Position numbers and translations under genes: made by a program. From assembly GCA_011037195.1 (NCBI GenBank), contig JAAEAF010000250.1, positions 232,584 through 296,583 on the forward strand: DNA of 64,000 nucleotides, in the 5' to 3' direction. The DNA is from Triatoma infestans (Eukaryota; Arthropoda; Insecta; Hemiptera; Reduviidae). The notes beneath the pieces are model-generated. The model was not told the origin of the DNA. It did no database searches and saw only the letters and a program-made list of their open reading frames with translations. This document shows positions 1 through 11,261 of this stretch, piece by piece; position 1 is the first letter of the stretch; the number at the start of each line of letters is the position of its first letter.

Positions 1-117
1 CGAGAGCGTTGGGATAGGCTTAAGAAAGCAATCACCGCTGCGGCGGTTTCTAATGACGCTACTTGGCCAACTGAGCAGGGAGAGAGTCTAGTAAGCGTAC
101 CTAGCGGGAAAAGGTAG
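1..117 (+). CDS. Possible 3' end of an unidentified ORF (partial)
   Basis: Reading from the first base, the frame stays open for 38 codons and ends at a TAG at 115-117. The stretch is clearly richer in G+C than the AT-rich DNA that follows and starts RERWDRLKKAITAAA. This composition shift suggests the tail of a coding region, more likely from a mobile element than from the host, that begins outside the window. No motif is present, no splice site is evident at its left side, and 38 codons can stay open by chance. I do not recognise the protein. Confidence 0.25.
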   Translation, partial: RERWDRLKKAITAAAVSNDATWPTEQGESLVSVPSGKR

Positions 118-397
118 CACTGCCAAACCACTTGCCTAGAGAAAATAATTCTTTTTTTTGGAGGTACCCACTACTAGTTAATTACAAAAGCGAGTGTATC
201 TATATTGAAATGCTCTCACTCAAAATCCAGGATAATGTTATCAAGAGAACAGACCATTTTAAACACATTAGGTCGATCCTGAAAATTAACGGCCCTCAAT
301 CAAAGAAATAAGATGAAAATAAGTATGGTCGGAAAGATATCAGCATGCTGATCGCGTTCTGGGAATATAAGCATCTTTAAGAGCACAAAAAAAAATT

Positions 398-780
398 TGT
401 TCGCACTGTCCAGAGCATAATACTATACAGATGCGAGACATGGGTTCATAGGTGCTCAAGAACACAAGAAATCTGGAAACGAAAAGATTAGAAATTTGGC
501 CATCAGAGAAAGTAAAAAATCTAATACTACCATTTTGGAACACTGCAGGCGAGACGGTTGTAATGGTATGGCCACATCTTATGAATTCCTCAGAAAAGAT
601 ATCCTAGAATTTGATGCTATGGGTGCCTCAAGAGAGAAGGAGAAGAGGTAAGGTAAGGCTAAATTGAATGGCGACCGTAGAGGAAGATATGGCAGGTGGA
701 GCTCACTCCTGAGGATACCAAAAATAGGGTACTACGGAGGAAAAAGTGGTCAGAGAAACCTAGTAATGGCTAGCGATCCT
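398..780 (+). pseudogene. Degenerate non-LTR retrotransposon, reverse-transcriptase C-terminal region
   Basis: Across shifting frames the plus strand gives the series seen downstream of the reverse-transcriptase core in many insect LINEs: a CETWV segment near 430, a region resembling the usual RRxLxWxGH block near 540-600, and near the end LTPEDTKNRVLRRKKW followed by a terminal PSNG. Several stops and frameshifts break the reading frame, so this is an old, 5'-truncated relic. The family cannot be assigned beyond an APE-type LINE. It lies in the intron or flank downstream of the leftmost CNOT7 exon. Confidence 0.45.
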
Positions 781-1008
781 AAAAAAAATATGTATATTTG
801 ATAAAGAAAGCTCATACTGGGTACTCCTAGTAAAAAAAAAAATGATTACTAAGATGATTGAATATGACATAATTTTGAGTAACTGCACCATACAGGATAT
901 ATGGGGGTACAAATTAATACAAATGGGATCATCGACACTGATCTACCTTCTACTCTTAGATATCCAAGTAAGTAATCAAACACTTCCAAGTTAGTAAAGA
1001 AAACTCAC

Positions 1009-1123
1009 CTTGACATCATAAACGGTAGGGAAGTAAATCTTCAGGAGTTCAAAAAATTCACTCTCATCATTAGGAAGATTTTGATCTGTGAGAAGTTTCA
1101 AAAGATATCCAAAATCATACCCG
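1009..1123 (-). CDS. CNOT7: CNOT7/Pop2 deadenylase, exon 5 of the visible exons
   Basis: This 115-bp exon encodes residues 166-204 by the numbering from the MPTAT start and reads [18 protein letters not shown] and onwards, ending [10 protein letters not shown]. It is flanked by a consensus acceptor (TTTTGTTGCAG) and donor (GTGAGT). The GYDFGY aspartate (about D169) corresponds to the third catalytic acidic residue of the DEDD nuclease fold (D161 of human CNOT7). The exon joins in frame to exon 4 through a split serine codon. CNOT7 is the Caf1/Pop2 catalytic subunit of the cytoplasmic CCR4-NOT complex, which shortens mRNA poly(A) tails. The next exons, which should carry YLMKSCKNLKGG and the last catalytic aspartate, are not in the window, so the gene continues off the left edge. 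Confidence 0.95.
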
Positions 1124-1577
1124 CTGCAACAAAATAAAAAAAGAAATAGAACGAACTAGAGTTTTGTAATGATTAAGTCTAAAACTAGTTTAGATGAAAA
1201 AAGAAAATTTCGCGAAGATAAGTTTAATTTCGCGAAGCCTCTATTAAATGATCTTTATTTTCTGTATTATTGTGTGAGCACTTTCTTCAGTCGTGTCTTT
1301 AAATAAAAAAAACGCGTTTGACAATGCGGGAAGCCATGAATTCCGAGTTTGCCATGAATTCATAAATTTAAATGAAGCATCCTTTTAGGACTTTTGGCAT
1401 TTAATCGAAAAAAAGGTAAAGTATGCAATGGAAAATCAGATGTATCTTGGACAATAAGTAATTTTTATTAATGATATAAACCGTCATAAAGTAATAATTT
1501 TTTTAATTTAATAAATATAATCTTATTATAATTTGACTTCTTTTATTCTGAGTTCACTAAATTATATTATAAAAAAA

Positions 1578-2246
1578 TCTGGTGTGAAACACTCACACAA
1601 CTTTCTCTTACTCCAGTTCTCCAAATTATAATTGACAGCTTTTATAGTTTGTGTACCAAATATAAACGAACTTCGTCGAAAACTGAAAAAACTGTTCAGT
1701 AAAAGCGCACTTCCCGTTTACTGATTTCCTTCAAACTCGGAATTTTAGCTATCTATTTATTTCTAATTAATTTTCTTTGGATGATAGAATTGTATAATCA
1801 ACCATGATAGCACTTTACAGAAAAACCACCCCTCCCCTAAAAGTGCCCTTAAATGAATTTTCCCAAAGAAATATTTCAAATAAAAGTTGTAGCTCTTAAT
1901 ATGTAATAGTTGTTGCACCAAGTTTAAAGAAAATCGTTGAAGCTATTTTTGTAAAAAATCGCTAAAAAAGTGAAAAATACATTCAGTGATGTATTTCTGA
2001 TTGAGGAATAACTTACTGTCGGATCCCATGGTGATACCAAAATGGAATGTCTAGTTTGAACTTTCTGCGATTTTTCGTTTTTTTTTTTGAGCTATGCTCG
2101 AATTGTGTTCACCTATACAATTTTCTAAAAAAACAACTTTCTCTGACTCAGGGGACATCAAAACGTATTTCTGGTGGAAAAACTCAATATTCGAAAATCT
2201 GACACGATTTACAATAAATACATCCTCTTATTTGGTAAGAGAATGA
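1578..2246 (-). mobile_element. HINE-like (non-autonomous Helentron-type) element, single-unit form
   Basis: The left end is the 3' hairpin terminus (TCTGGTGTGAAACACTCACA) followed by ACTTTCTCTTACTCC. The right end is a decayed copy of the 5' terminus (GGTAAGAGAATG). The body contains one copy of the internal unit (CTTAAATGAATTTTCCCA through GAGGAATA), so it is about 670 bp and not the usual 980 bp. It sits in the intron between CNOT7 exons 4 and 5. It is non-coding. It is older than the copies at 31-50 kb, judging by divergence. Confidence 0.7.
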
Positions 2247-2382
2247 AAAAAAACTTCATTGAAAAAGGATGACTGATGGTGATCTAAACTGTATTGGCTT
2301 CAAACTGATCAGTTTTTTGCAGACTGTAAATGGCCACCATATCTTACTCTCTCTTAACAACAAAACAAGAAACAAAAATTAC

Positions 2383-2544
2383 CTATGGAAGGAGAGCCAT
2401 TTAATATTCTCCACAAGAACAATGCCCGAAGTGATGAGGAGTTCAGCAAAATCAAGGGGATCGATTCCTTCTTCCTCGTGTTTTTTGAATTGAATCCCAG
2501 AATTCTGCAATAGGTCTATGCTATCTTGAGCATACATATCTTCT
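2383..2544 (-). CDS. CNOT7: CNOT7/Pop2 deadenylase, exon 4
   Basis: This 162-bp exon encodes about residues 113-165. It begins EDMYAQDSIDLLQNSG and ends with NIKWLSFH, a near-match to the same part of animal CNOT7/CNOT8 and insect Pop2. The acceptor is TATTTCAG and the donor GTAATT; the two junction codons (serine before and after) are split 2/1 and restore the frame exactly. The region forms part of the RNase D-like nuclease core and the surface that binds the NOT1 MIF4G domain. A 1.26-kb intron separates it from the exon at 1,009, and that intron contains a single-unit HINE-like insertion. Confidence 0.95.
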
Positions 2545-3744
2545 CTGAAATATTTTAAGCAGATACTAAGTACAAGATTATTACAAATAGTTAATAAAAA
2601 ATATTTCTATAAAGATTTTGAATTACAAAATTAACTTTAATGGTAAAACTTGATTATTATTCACAGTATTCAATATTTTTTTTGGTAAAACATTTGTTTA
2701 GTAAATATTTTAATAATCCACATGAATAAAATTTTATTTTTTGAATATTAGTGGATCACTATTATTACACATCCCTCTATCGTCTTTAAACTAGCTCGGT
2801 AAGAATTCACATTTAAATTTAATATACAATTCAGAAGATTCTAGTCCTTTTTTTTTTCCATTGGCAAGGCACACCAATATACAATGCACATAATGCCAAA
2901 ACAAATAAAGTCAATTAATATATCAAATGCTTACCTCAATGTATAACAAACTATAATAAACAAATAAATGAATAAAAAGTTTTAGGAATCGAAAATAAAT
3001 TATATGAAGTGCGAATAAAGTTAAATATATGCATCATATAATATATCAAAGGGAATATTAAATTTTGTATACTGAACCTATAAAAATAATCTAATGAAAG
3101 AATATATTATCAAATAGCTATTCATAAAGTTAACAACTAACTGTATCAACAAATGGATTTATAATCAATATTGTTGAAAAACAGTTATTTGAATGGTAAT
3201 ATTTTATAAGTTTTACCAAAACTGAAGTACAAAGTAATATTGTTCAGTGGCGTGCGTGCAATGGAGTATCTGGAAAGTAATTATTATTTATTTATTTATT
3301 TTTTTTTTTTTTTAGGAGTTTCGGATACAATAAAACAGAAATCATTGCATATAACAGAACTTATGAGAAAATATTTATTTATTGATGATTAATGTATGAT
3401 AAACTTACGACATTTTCAATTTCTTCAACAATTACAACGAATATTTTTTTTAAACACTAATTTTTGTAAGTTATAAAAATCTGTATTATTTATTAAATAA
3501 AGAGATTAAACGTTTAATATGCTTCACTGATATTGTGTAAACATAATCATCATAACAGCATTCTAAAAACAATGTTTTCCAAAAAAAATGTAAACAAAAG
3601 TTACAGATCCTTACTAAGTTTAAAAATAACAGAAAAAAAAAAAATTGCAGTTAAGTGGTATTTTTGAGAGAAAATTAAATTAACTGAGAAAAAAATTAAT
3701 AAACCAATCTTCAAGTTTAATAGGATTGTGATTGATGGATTTTA

Positions 3745-3985
3745 ACGGTTGCCAACCTTAGCCCCGAAGATTCCAGATTCCCCAGAAAAATAATGGATGG
3801 GCACCCAGAAGGGGCAAGAAGAAGAGGAAGACCGAGGATTAGGTGGCTGGATGATGTAGAGGAAGACATCAGAAGTCTGGGAGTAAAGAGATGGAGAAGG
3901 ATTGCTTTAGTGAGAGAGGAGTGGGAAAGGGTGACAGAGGAGGCCAAGAAGGTCCTTCGTGGACCGTAGAGCTAAAGGAGAGAGA
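3745..3985 (+). pseudogene. RTE-like LINE, 5'-truncated C-terminal fragment
   Basis: The plus strand encodes the C-terminal tail of an RTE-like reverse transcriptase without interruption: EDSRFPRKIMDGHPEG, then a basic RRRGRPRIRWLDDVEED stretch, then LGVKRWRRIALVREEWERV and a stop after VLRGP at 3,966-3,968. It is followed by a GGAGAGAGAG run, the position of the simple-repeat tail. The left break is inside the conserved GHV segment, so only the last 75 or so codons remain. The same family is present in opposite orientation at 40,922-41,770. It lies in the intron between CNOT7 exons 3 and 4. Confidence 0.75.
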
Positions 3986-4742
3986 GAGAGAACCTTAGCC
4001 CCGCCCAATCCCAAACTGAATAAACATATTACCATATTTCGCTTTGAATATCTATGCGAAACACAAACACACACACCATTCTCGCTATTAAGGGATCTCA
4101 AAATATGTATTTTTAATCTTACTTCTTCTATTTTAACTTTTTATGAAGTTGTTTTTTCGGAACGCAATTCAAAGGGGCATTTGTTTGTACCAATTCGAAT
4201 ACCTAATTAAAAAACAAAGCTTTTGACATTGCTAATAATACTGGCATAATATGTCTAAGAATGTGTATTGCGCCAAAACGATCAAATACGGTAATATGCC
4301 AAACAATTCTTATACGACAGTGTGAAAAAGTAAAAGCTTTTCTATCAAGTGTTTTTCTTTATAAAATCCTTTTTTTTTCTCGGAATATTTGGAGCCCACA
4401 AAATTCTGAAACTGAAAATTGAGCTGAAGTAAAGTTGATGATGATAAAATGTATTGAAAGCAGAAATTCTATAAAAATTAATATGAAGAACATATGATGA
4501 AATGAAGAAAATACGGAATTCTGAAATAATTTTTTTTTTCTCGATATAGTTAATACAAATATTAAATAAAACCAAAATTAACATTCATTAAATTCAATAT
4601 GAATTATAATAAAATTAAAAAAAAAAACTTTCACTTGCTTCATCAAAAGCACGCCACTGACAAATAGTTTATTCCTAGAACTTTCTAATTCATCCACCTT
4701 CCAAAAATTAGTTTTAGCGATGCCGTGATCTAGGACACTCAC

Positions 4743-4939
4743 GACAGATTGAACTTGAAGTTGAACTGCCAGGTTGAGTAGGATCCCGCCGGCGGCTTGC
4801 CTTGGTCATCAAGGAATGTTAGTCCCAGCTGTATGATCCTTAGTAGATCAACGTTACATCTTAACAGCTGATACTGATAGTCAGCGGTACTCCTGAATTC
4901 ACCAATTGGTCTCGCCACCACTCCGGGAAATTCTGTGTC
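4743..4939 (-). CDS. CNOT7: CNOT7/Pop2 deadenylase, exon 3 (first catalytic motif)
   Basis: This 197-bp exon encodes about residues 47-111. It opens with DTEFPGVVARPIGEFR, where D47 and E49 are the paired metal-binding residues of the DEDD nuclease (D40 and E42 in human CNOT7), and closes with STWQFNFKFNL. The acceptor is GGATCACAG and the donor GTGAGTGT. The loop reads GKPPAGSYSTW, two residues longer than the GKTPPGYSTW I recall for Drosophila Pop2; this is a small lineage-specific change and not a break. An open reading frame that appears to extend the exon upstream to 5,005 runs through the acceptor and is intron sequence. The frame is continuous with exons 2 and 4. Confidence 0.96.
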
Positions 4940-5255
4940 CTGTGATCCGGCGCAATGGACACACTCAATATTAGTGCAGTCCTGTTCAATATGGACAAAC
5001 GACAATACCGGTATATACGATAATGCGCTTGATTATTTAAACTTACGCAATTATTTAGTAACAACTGTTTTTGGCATTTCGATATACCGGTATATATATG
5101 CATATATAACAAAATATATAAAATATTAGTATTTAATATAGATCGGTATATCGGTACTGGGTTTAAGCAGAAAACTAAATTTTGTAAGAAATTCAAATAC
5201 CAAATAGAACTTGAATGGAGATCATTTTTAAATTCTTCTGTTCATAAAAAAAGAA

Positions 5256-5720
5256 ACTGGCGTGAAACGCTCCCACGAGTTTTTGTAATTACAATTATCT
5301 TCAGCTAGATATTTGAACTTCAATTTATTGCCCTTGATGGAAACTTAAACAATTTTGTAATAATACTTTAAAGAAATGAAATTAACATGTCACACACACA
5401 CACTAGTTGAGACCGAAATGTTACAAAATTAATTTTCTCAACGAAATGTGGCAAATCTGTGAAGTAGATAGTAAATGTGCTGAAATTTGAAGGAGAAAAC
5501 TGTTGGATGATTAAAAAAAAATCGCGAAATTCTGAAATCTAGTAAAATAGCTACTACCATTTTAATCTGATAATCTAGTAAATAGCTAACTACTGTTCGT
5601 CCTATTTTAATCAAACCCCATCAGATATAAAATTTGAGCTTCCTGCGATTTTTGAGCTGTCCATTTCGAGCTGTCCACAACATACGAAAAGAAACAATTC
5701 AAAAAAAAAATGTATAATCT
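5256..5720 (-). repeat. Very diverged HINE-like relic
   Basis: CTGGCGTGAAACGCTCCCAC at the left resembles the HINE 3' hairpin with several changes. Further right, CAGATATAAAATTTGAGCTTC and a nearby TTTTTGAGCTGT resemble the 5' half of the family. The middle is too decayed to align by eye. It may be an ancestral subfamily. Confidence 0.3.
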
Positions 5721-6269
5721 TAAGGACACTGACTAATCCACTGTAAAGCTTATATTTGCATCCAGGCCTGCTATACGAGTTAACCTGGAATGAGCAGCTC
5801 CCAGAGTAAGATTATAGACAATTTGTCGTGGAAGTCATTATATAGGCCCTTCGAAAGGGCATGGAAATCTTGAAGGAGGCCGGTACAATACTTGCGAGTG
5901 AATGAATTAATGAATGAACTTATTTTGCCACTCAAGTAAATGTCAATAATAAGATTTACCTCATATGTTGCCTAAAATAAAGCGCAACATTATGACTTTA
6001 ACAGATATTTCTTTTGTTTGCAGAAATAGATGAAATCTTTTGCGCAACAAAGATTGGCCAGTAATAATTTTTCGCTCAAAATTTGAACACAACCCTACGA
6101 ATTAAACATGCCACAACTGATCCCTGGATTGCAGTGGCCTAGAGGCAAACTTCTTAAAAGTAATCTAATTAAGGAAAGCAAAGTGAATTTACCATATTTT
6201 TGTTCGAAGGAAAATCCTTATAGGCATTTAAGAAACCCAAAACAGATCCACAACGATTTTAAATTAGGC

Positions 6270-6830
6270 CAAATAAGCTGGCCGTTTATTAATGTAGATA
6301 GAATGTGTCGCTGATTTAACTTGTGCGACCGTTACTGGTGTGTGACAGTTCTTTAGGGAACACAACCTATCCATCCACGAGGCCTCACATCCAGCCGCCA
6401 TTTGAAGGAAAAAGAATCTCAGGCGGAAATGTTTCCAAAATGGGAAATCTATCGTACCCTAAATTAGTTTGAGTACGCGTTCAGACCGCGTCAGTGGTTT
6501 GCCTTAAACCGATGTTTCGCTTATTCAAGGGCAAGCTAATTACTAATGAGAGTAAAAAATAAATAAAAGCTTTCTAAGTGTAACGACCTTAAGAAGCTCG
6601 TGGCAATGTGGCGAAACGTCGGTTTCTAGCAAACCACTGACGTGGTCTCAACCCAGAAGCTCAAACTAATTAGGGTATGATCAGCGACACATTCTATCTA
6701 CATAATAAACGGAAAGAAATTCAAGTGTTTTTCATAAAAGTGGCCTAATTAGGGTATGATCAGCGACACATTCTATCTACATAATAAACGGAAAGAAATT
6801 CAAGTGTTTTTCATAAAAGTGGCCGTGGAG
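6270..6830. mobile_element. Fold-back (long inverted repeat) element
   Basis: Two inverted arms are visible. GTTTATTAATGTAGATAGAA on the left (about 6,285-6,312) pairs with the sequence at 6,683-6,712. CGTCAGTGGTTTGC with the GAAAC-rich block at 6,488-6,520 pairs with 6,610-6,650, and CCTAAATTAGTTTGAG at 6,457 pairs with 6,662-6,677. The left arm contains about 140 bp that the right arm lacks. The centre is near 6,567. No coding potential was seen. It lies in the intron between CNOT7 exons 2 and 3. Confidence 0.6.
6666..6823. repeat. Perfect 79-bp tandem duplication
   Basis: CTAATTAGGGTATGATCAGC and the following sequence repeat exactly with a period of 79 bp, two copies in direct tandem. 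The duplicated unit is the terminal part of the right arm of the fold-back element. The lack of any difference between the copies implies a recent duplication (or an assembly artefact). Confidence 0.85.
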
Positions 6831-7160
6831 CCTAAAAGATCACTTAAAAAAATATGTCTTAGAACTAAAGATTAGATTAAGCAAACTAAGCATAAAAATG
6901 CACCTTTGTGTATAAAAAAGTTTCTTCTTCAAATTTTGAAGATGAGATTGGGATCAAATTTAAGAAACTAATGGATTTTAGGAAATCCTATTATGATCTT
7001 ATTTTTGAGATTGAGTGGAAAATGACAGCAACAGTAGTTACACAGTAACCTTCCCCAAATTGTTCAACCGAATACATAAGTCCCATAAAAACTTCAAAAA
7101 AATCAATAAAATAAATGCAATTTTTTTTTTTGTACCAAAGAAAAAGAAAAATATTCATAC

Positions 7161-7282
7161 CATGGCGACATAATTATATTTGTGTATGACTTGGCGTATT
7201 ACTTTGAATTCTTCTTTTAGATTGTGCGCCCAAACATCTCTAATGCCACATTCTTCATTACTAGGGATTGCCCCACTGTGTC
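7161..7282 (-). CDS. CNOT7: CNOT7/Pop2 deadenylase, exon 2
   Basis: This 122-bp exon encodes about residues 6-46: HSGAIPSNEECGIRDVWAHN followed by LKEEFKVIRQVIHKYNYVAM. It ends exactly before the DTEFPG motif of exon 3. The acceptor is CTCTTGCAG and the donor GTATGAAT. The first glycine codon is split with exon 1. The SNEECGIRDVW block is the insect-type Pop2 N-terminus, which supports an insect source. The intron on its upstream side is 4.4 kb and contains a SINE and a relic HINE. Confidence 0.95.
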
Positions 7283-7954
7283 CTGCAAGAGAATTCAACA
7301 GTAACATTATACAAATTATATACTCAAGTCTTCAAGAACTACGAAAGTACAGATCAAAGAAAGATAAAGTGAAAAAGGAAACAAGAGAGAAACAAAAAAA
7401 AAAGTCTGATATATTATTCATTAATGTAAATCATTAAATAAAATAAAATCTATTATGATATAGAAAGAGTTAACACTAACCACTTTCTATTTTTGAAGCA
7501 ATCATTTAAGTGTTTAAGTATAGAAATTTAACAAACTACTGCAGCCATAATTTCGTATACCTAATTAAGGAATGTGAATTCATTAATAAATAATCAATAT
7601 CAGATTTCTAACAATTTTATGAACTTAAAATTCAATTCGGTTCAATTCTAGCTTGCTCGCATACAAAGCTATAGTTAAGAAAAATTCAAATCTTAGAATG
7701 AAAGTGGAGGCATTTCTCGCTCAGCCATGTGCCTGGAAATTTTTGCCTTTTTCTTTGTGGATCGGTGAAGCCAATCATGAGCGAAGGAGGTTTCCTCATA
7801 TTGCTTTATATAATTGACCTGTGTGTATATATACGTGCCTTTTGAGCGTGCAAAAATTGTCATTTCTCAACATCCGAACTCGACATATTTTCTTTAAACA
7901 CGGAATGTTTGCAACTTATAACTTATCTTAGAATTTATATAGAATGGAACCATG

Positions 7955-8300
7955 TAATCTTTTTTGGGAAAACTGAGAAGAGCTAAACGCTACAAATCCG
8001 CTAAACCCCATGAAATTCGTGGAACAATATTTCAAATAAAAGTGATACACATATATTTTCAAGGATAGCAAATTCAAAGAAAAAAATTAGAGCCGTTTTG
8101 CAGAAAATTGAGAAGAATTTATCCAATAAAGTGGGACTTGTTGGTTGACAGATTTTGACCTGAAATCTGGTTTGATGAAATGTTCACTAAAAACTTATTG
8201 TCACATGTGATGGTGATATCTAAACGGAATATCAATTTGAGTTCCTGCGATTTTTTGTTCGTACAACACACATGCAAGATCTTTCGCTAAAATACAATGA
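7955..8300 (-). repeat. Diverged HINE-like relic
   Basis: Order and wording follow the family consensus on the minus strand: GGAACAATATTTCAAATAAA, then a TTAGAGCCGTTTTGCAGAAA block, then GTGATGGTGATATCTAAACG and GTTCCTGCGATTTTTTG. Both termini are missing or unrecognisable. It belongs to the older subfamily. Confidence 0.5.
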
Positions 8301-8867
8301 AAAACATTAAAATTAGTTCCCACAATTCTAGCTTAAAATTACCAAATAATATAAGTAAAAAGGAATATAAGTAACTAAACGAATGCCAAGTTTGAACTTC
8401 CTGGATTTTTCACAATCTCTATATATATAAAAAACTTTAATTTTAATGTAGTATTTCTTCTGACAGTAGTACATTAAATTAAGATTACCTGAATATAAGA
8501 TATCTCTTCTACTCTAAACAGGAAGAAATAATGAACTTTAAAGATATGGAAAAATACTTACCACTATGAATTCATTCTTTTCAAAACCTACACTTAATAT
8601 AACTGTAGGCTTACGTGGAAGTCTTTATAGTTAACTCGTAGTCTATTACAATTCTAAGGACCATTCCATTCTAGCCATTCCTTAATGGCTTCTCCTGAGG
8701 ATATCCGAATCTAACCATAAATAACACCTTCAAAGTGATACCTTCTCACATATAAGTTATACAAAGACCTGCACAAAGGCAGCTGATAGTGCAATTACTT
8801 AGGTTTTGCATACTCCTAAAGCTGGAGCTCACCATCAGGACATTTTTCTTGCTCATATTAAAATTTA

Positions 8868-9045
8868 ATGGAGGTGGGGGATGAGACTGCTTCCACGTAG
8901 CAGTGCCTCTACTAGCTTTCAATCAAGACACAATGGTCTTAAATTGCACTAACAGCCCAGGATGTTGAAGAAGAAAAATCTACTTTTGTATATAATGCGC
9001 ATTTATACTGGGCTGCTAGAAGGCCAACTTAATGGCATTAAAAAA
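8868..9045. repeat. Unclassified dispersed repeat, copy 1
   Basis: This approximately 175-bp segment recurs in the same orientation at 17,082-17,250. The best shared blocks are GATGTTGAAGAAGAAAAATC, TATTTATACTGGGCT and TAATGGC. No tRNA-like boxes, ORF or terminal repeats were recognised. Confidence 0.55.
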
Positions 9046-10540
9046 TATAACTATTTGAAATGTTATAGAAGTTACATACACTAATATACTAATATGCACT
9101 AATATAATCACTAATACACAAAGAGATTTGTGATTTAACTTTGTACCACGTCCTTCATATCTAGGCCATCAAAAGCAAATAGGCTTCCGTGAAGTGCTTT
9201 ACTTGATAAGTGAAAATATTCGTGTAACAAATAAATTTGGCATGAGAGTACTACCACATTTACAATGAGGTATATTGCAATAAACAAATTCTGAACTATC
9301 AAGAAGAAATTATTATCTTTGTTTTGAAAAGATGAATGTCATAATTTCATCTTTTATTTTTTTGTTATTCTTCAGCTTTTGCCAAAGACCTGACAATATA
9401 TGATGAGAAGAGGAATGTTTCAATTTTTACCACTTTTTTGCAGTCTAACATGTTGATATACATCATTGTATTGCCAAAAAAATATTAAAAAATAATTTGT
9501 GAAATTGTTTTAAAAAAAAGAGACTGGATTTTCAGGATCAAATGCAATCTAGCAGTGAGCCAAATTTAGTGAAAACTTCTACCAACTAGCATCTCCTACT
9601 TTAGCTTAGAGGTAACAGTGTTAAGAAATTCTTACAAAACTAGATTGCGATAAGGGTGTAGTTAGGCTGAAATTAGGAGCTGCCCACCAACTAGAGAAAT
9701 AATTTGACATTGTCGAAGATAGCAATAATCATTACGCTAATTTTTCATTCGTGATTGCTGGATTAAAATTTAAATGAAATAGCCACACTTAAGTGAAATC
9801 AAAACCGCTATGAATACTACTACTGGCTCTTGGGCTGATTTATGAAAAAAAGAATTTTTCTACAACACTTGAAGATGTATTTTAAATCTCTAGAGAATAT
9901 AAAACTGCATATTCCTGAATAGGAAGATATAAGGAAGTTTTAAAGATATGGAAAAATATTTACAACTATGAATAATGAGTAACAAGAAAAGGAAATAAAA
10001 ATCAATTTTATAGGAAAGGTAATTAGACGCGCAATGTTTGATAATACATGAGTTTGTATCCACCATAGCAAACAAATTTGCTTTAAATCTGACCGGTTTC
10101 AGATTTTCGCCCATTTAGAATTCACGTTTTTATAGAGACATTGGCTTCCGTTGTTAAAGTTCCAGCCAAACACTACAACCGATGTTTCATTAACCAGTCT
10201 CTACAAACCCTCTGACGTTGGAAAAAATTTGAAACCAATCAGAATTAAAGAAAAGAAGCATGCTAAGATGCAATTTCAGATGTCTACTTTATTCACTTAT
10301 TATATAAATAGTTACTCACAAATAAACAGCTACTTTCTTACAAATTTTTAAATCTGGTTTGAGTTAAGTTCGAGGAGCCCACAAGGGGTGTCTGTTGCAT
10401 GCGGTTACTTGGAGAGTAGCGACCCCACGAGTTACCACAGTTCAGTACTCCATGCATTCGTCACAACATTACACAATACAATTAAATGACAGACTCTACC
10501 CTTTACAGACACATACAAATTCAGTACACAAACTAGGGTC
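9046..10540. other. AT-rich intron sequence without recognised genes
   Basis: This is the large intron between CNOT7 exons 1 and 2. I saw no splice-bounded exon, no transposon motif and no structured repeat. Short open frames are what chance gives in such DNA. Confidence 0.5.
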
Positions 10541-10776
10541 GGAGAAGTTTGGCGTAAGTCAAGGGAGCAGGAAGGAAGCAAGACGCGGAGGTCCCGAGAT
10601 CGAATCCAGGAAGCTGCCCTTAGATTTTCTCTTCCTAGGAGCCTCTACAGCTCACTGTCCGGTGATGGCCAATGTTGGTGGAGAGAAGGCCGGCGGTACT
10701 CTGAGAAGGACCCGGGGGGCACTATAGATCTTTCAGGTCGCCGTGCAATAATCCCCTATAACAATCTAATCTAATC
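10541..10776 (+). mobile_element. tRNA-derived SINE, copy 1
   Basis: A tRNA-like head with a decayed A box and a B-box-like GATCGAATCC (10,599-10,608) is followed by a body shared with the copies at 22,566 and 59,211 (CTTCCTAGGAGCCTCTACAG, then GCCGGCGGTACTCTGAGAAG, then ATCTTTCAGGTCGCC). The 3' end is an ATCTAATCTAATC tail. It lies in the intron between CNOT7 exons 1 and 2. The tail motif matches that of the I-like LINE at 30,115, a possible mobilising partner. Confidence 0.75.
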
Positions 10777-11231
10777 CAGGCTCGAGGAGAAAGTTGACTT
10801 TTTTAATAGAAATTGTGCTCCTGCGAGACTCCAAAACTAACACTTCGAAAAATATCTACACAGAAAACAATAAGGTTCTGAAATACGCACCGTCACACAA
10901 TGTAGTTCTACTTGTATATTACTAAGCTTACCAACAAAAAAAACTATATTCAATCGACCTACACAGACAATAGGGAATTCTGTACTTAGCTTTCTAGCCA
11001 CTCTCTGTAAAAATCTATTCATCTTTGTTTCGTTGCAAATGAAGTTAATCCATTTATAAATACTAATACCATTCATCGCGATAAGTAGATTTATGCTAGT
11101 CAACTCTGACTGCGACAGTGATAATGAAATATCGGTTACTCCCTTGTCAAATACACTCCGAAAATCAAGCACTACAAGATTCTATCACGAATTTCCTTTG
11201 CTCACGACAAGTTCGAACTCTCGAACTTATG

Positions 11232-11261
11232 TTTCATTGGACTCCAGCACAGACTGAAAAA
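11232..11261 (-). repeat. Exact 30-bp copy of the acceptor and start of the upstream CNOT7 exon
   Basis: This 30-bp segment is identical to 13,589-13,618, which spans the acceptor AG and the first bases of the exon at 13,610. The flanks do not match beyond that. No donor follows at a comparable distance, so it does not look like a complete duplicate exon. Confidence 0.8.

Noticed and set aside
4940..5196. Extension of CNOT7 exon 3 upstream of the acceptor
   Set aside because: The open frames run through a clear acceptor and the next CNOT7 residues (NYVAM) are in the exon at 7,161.
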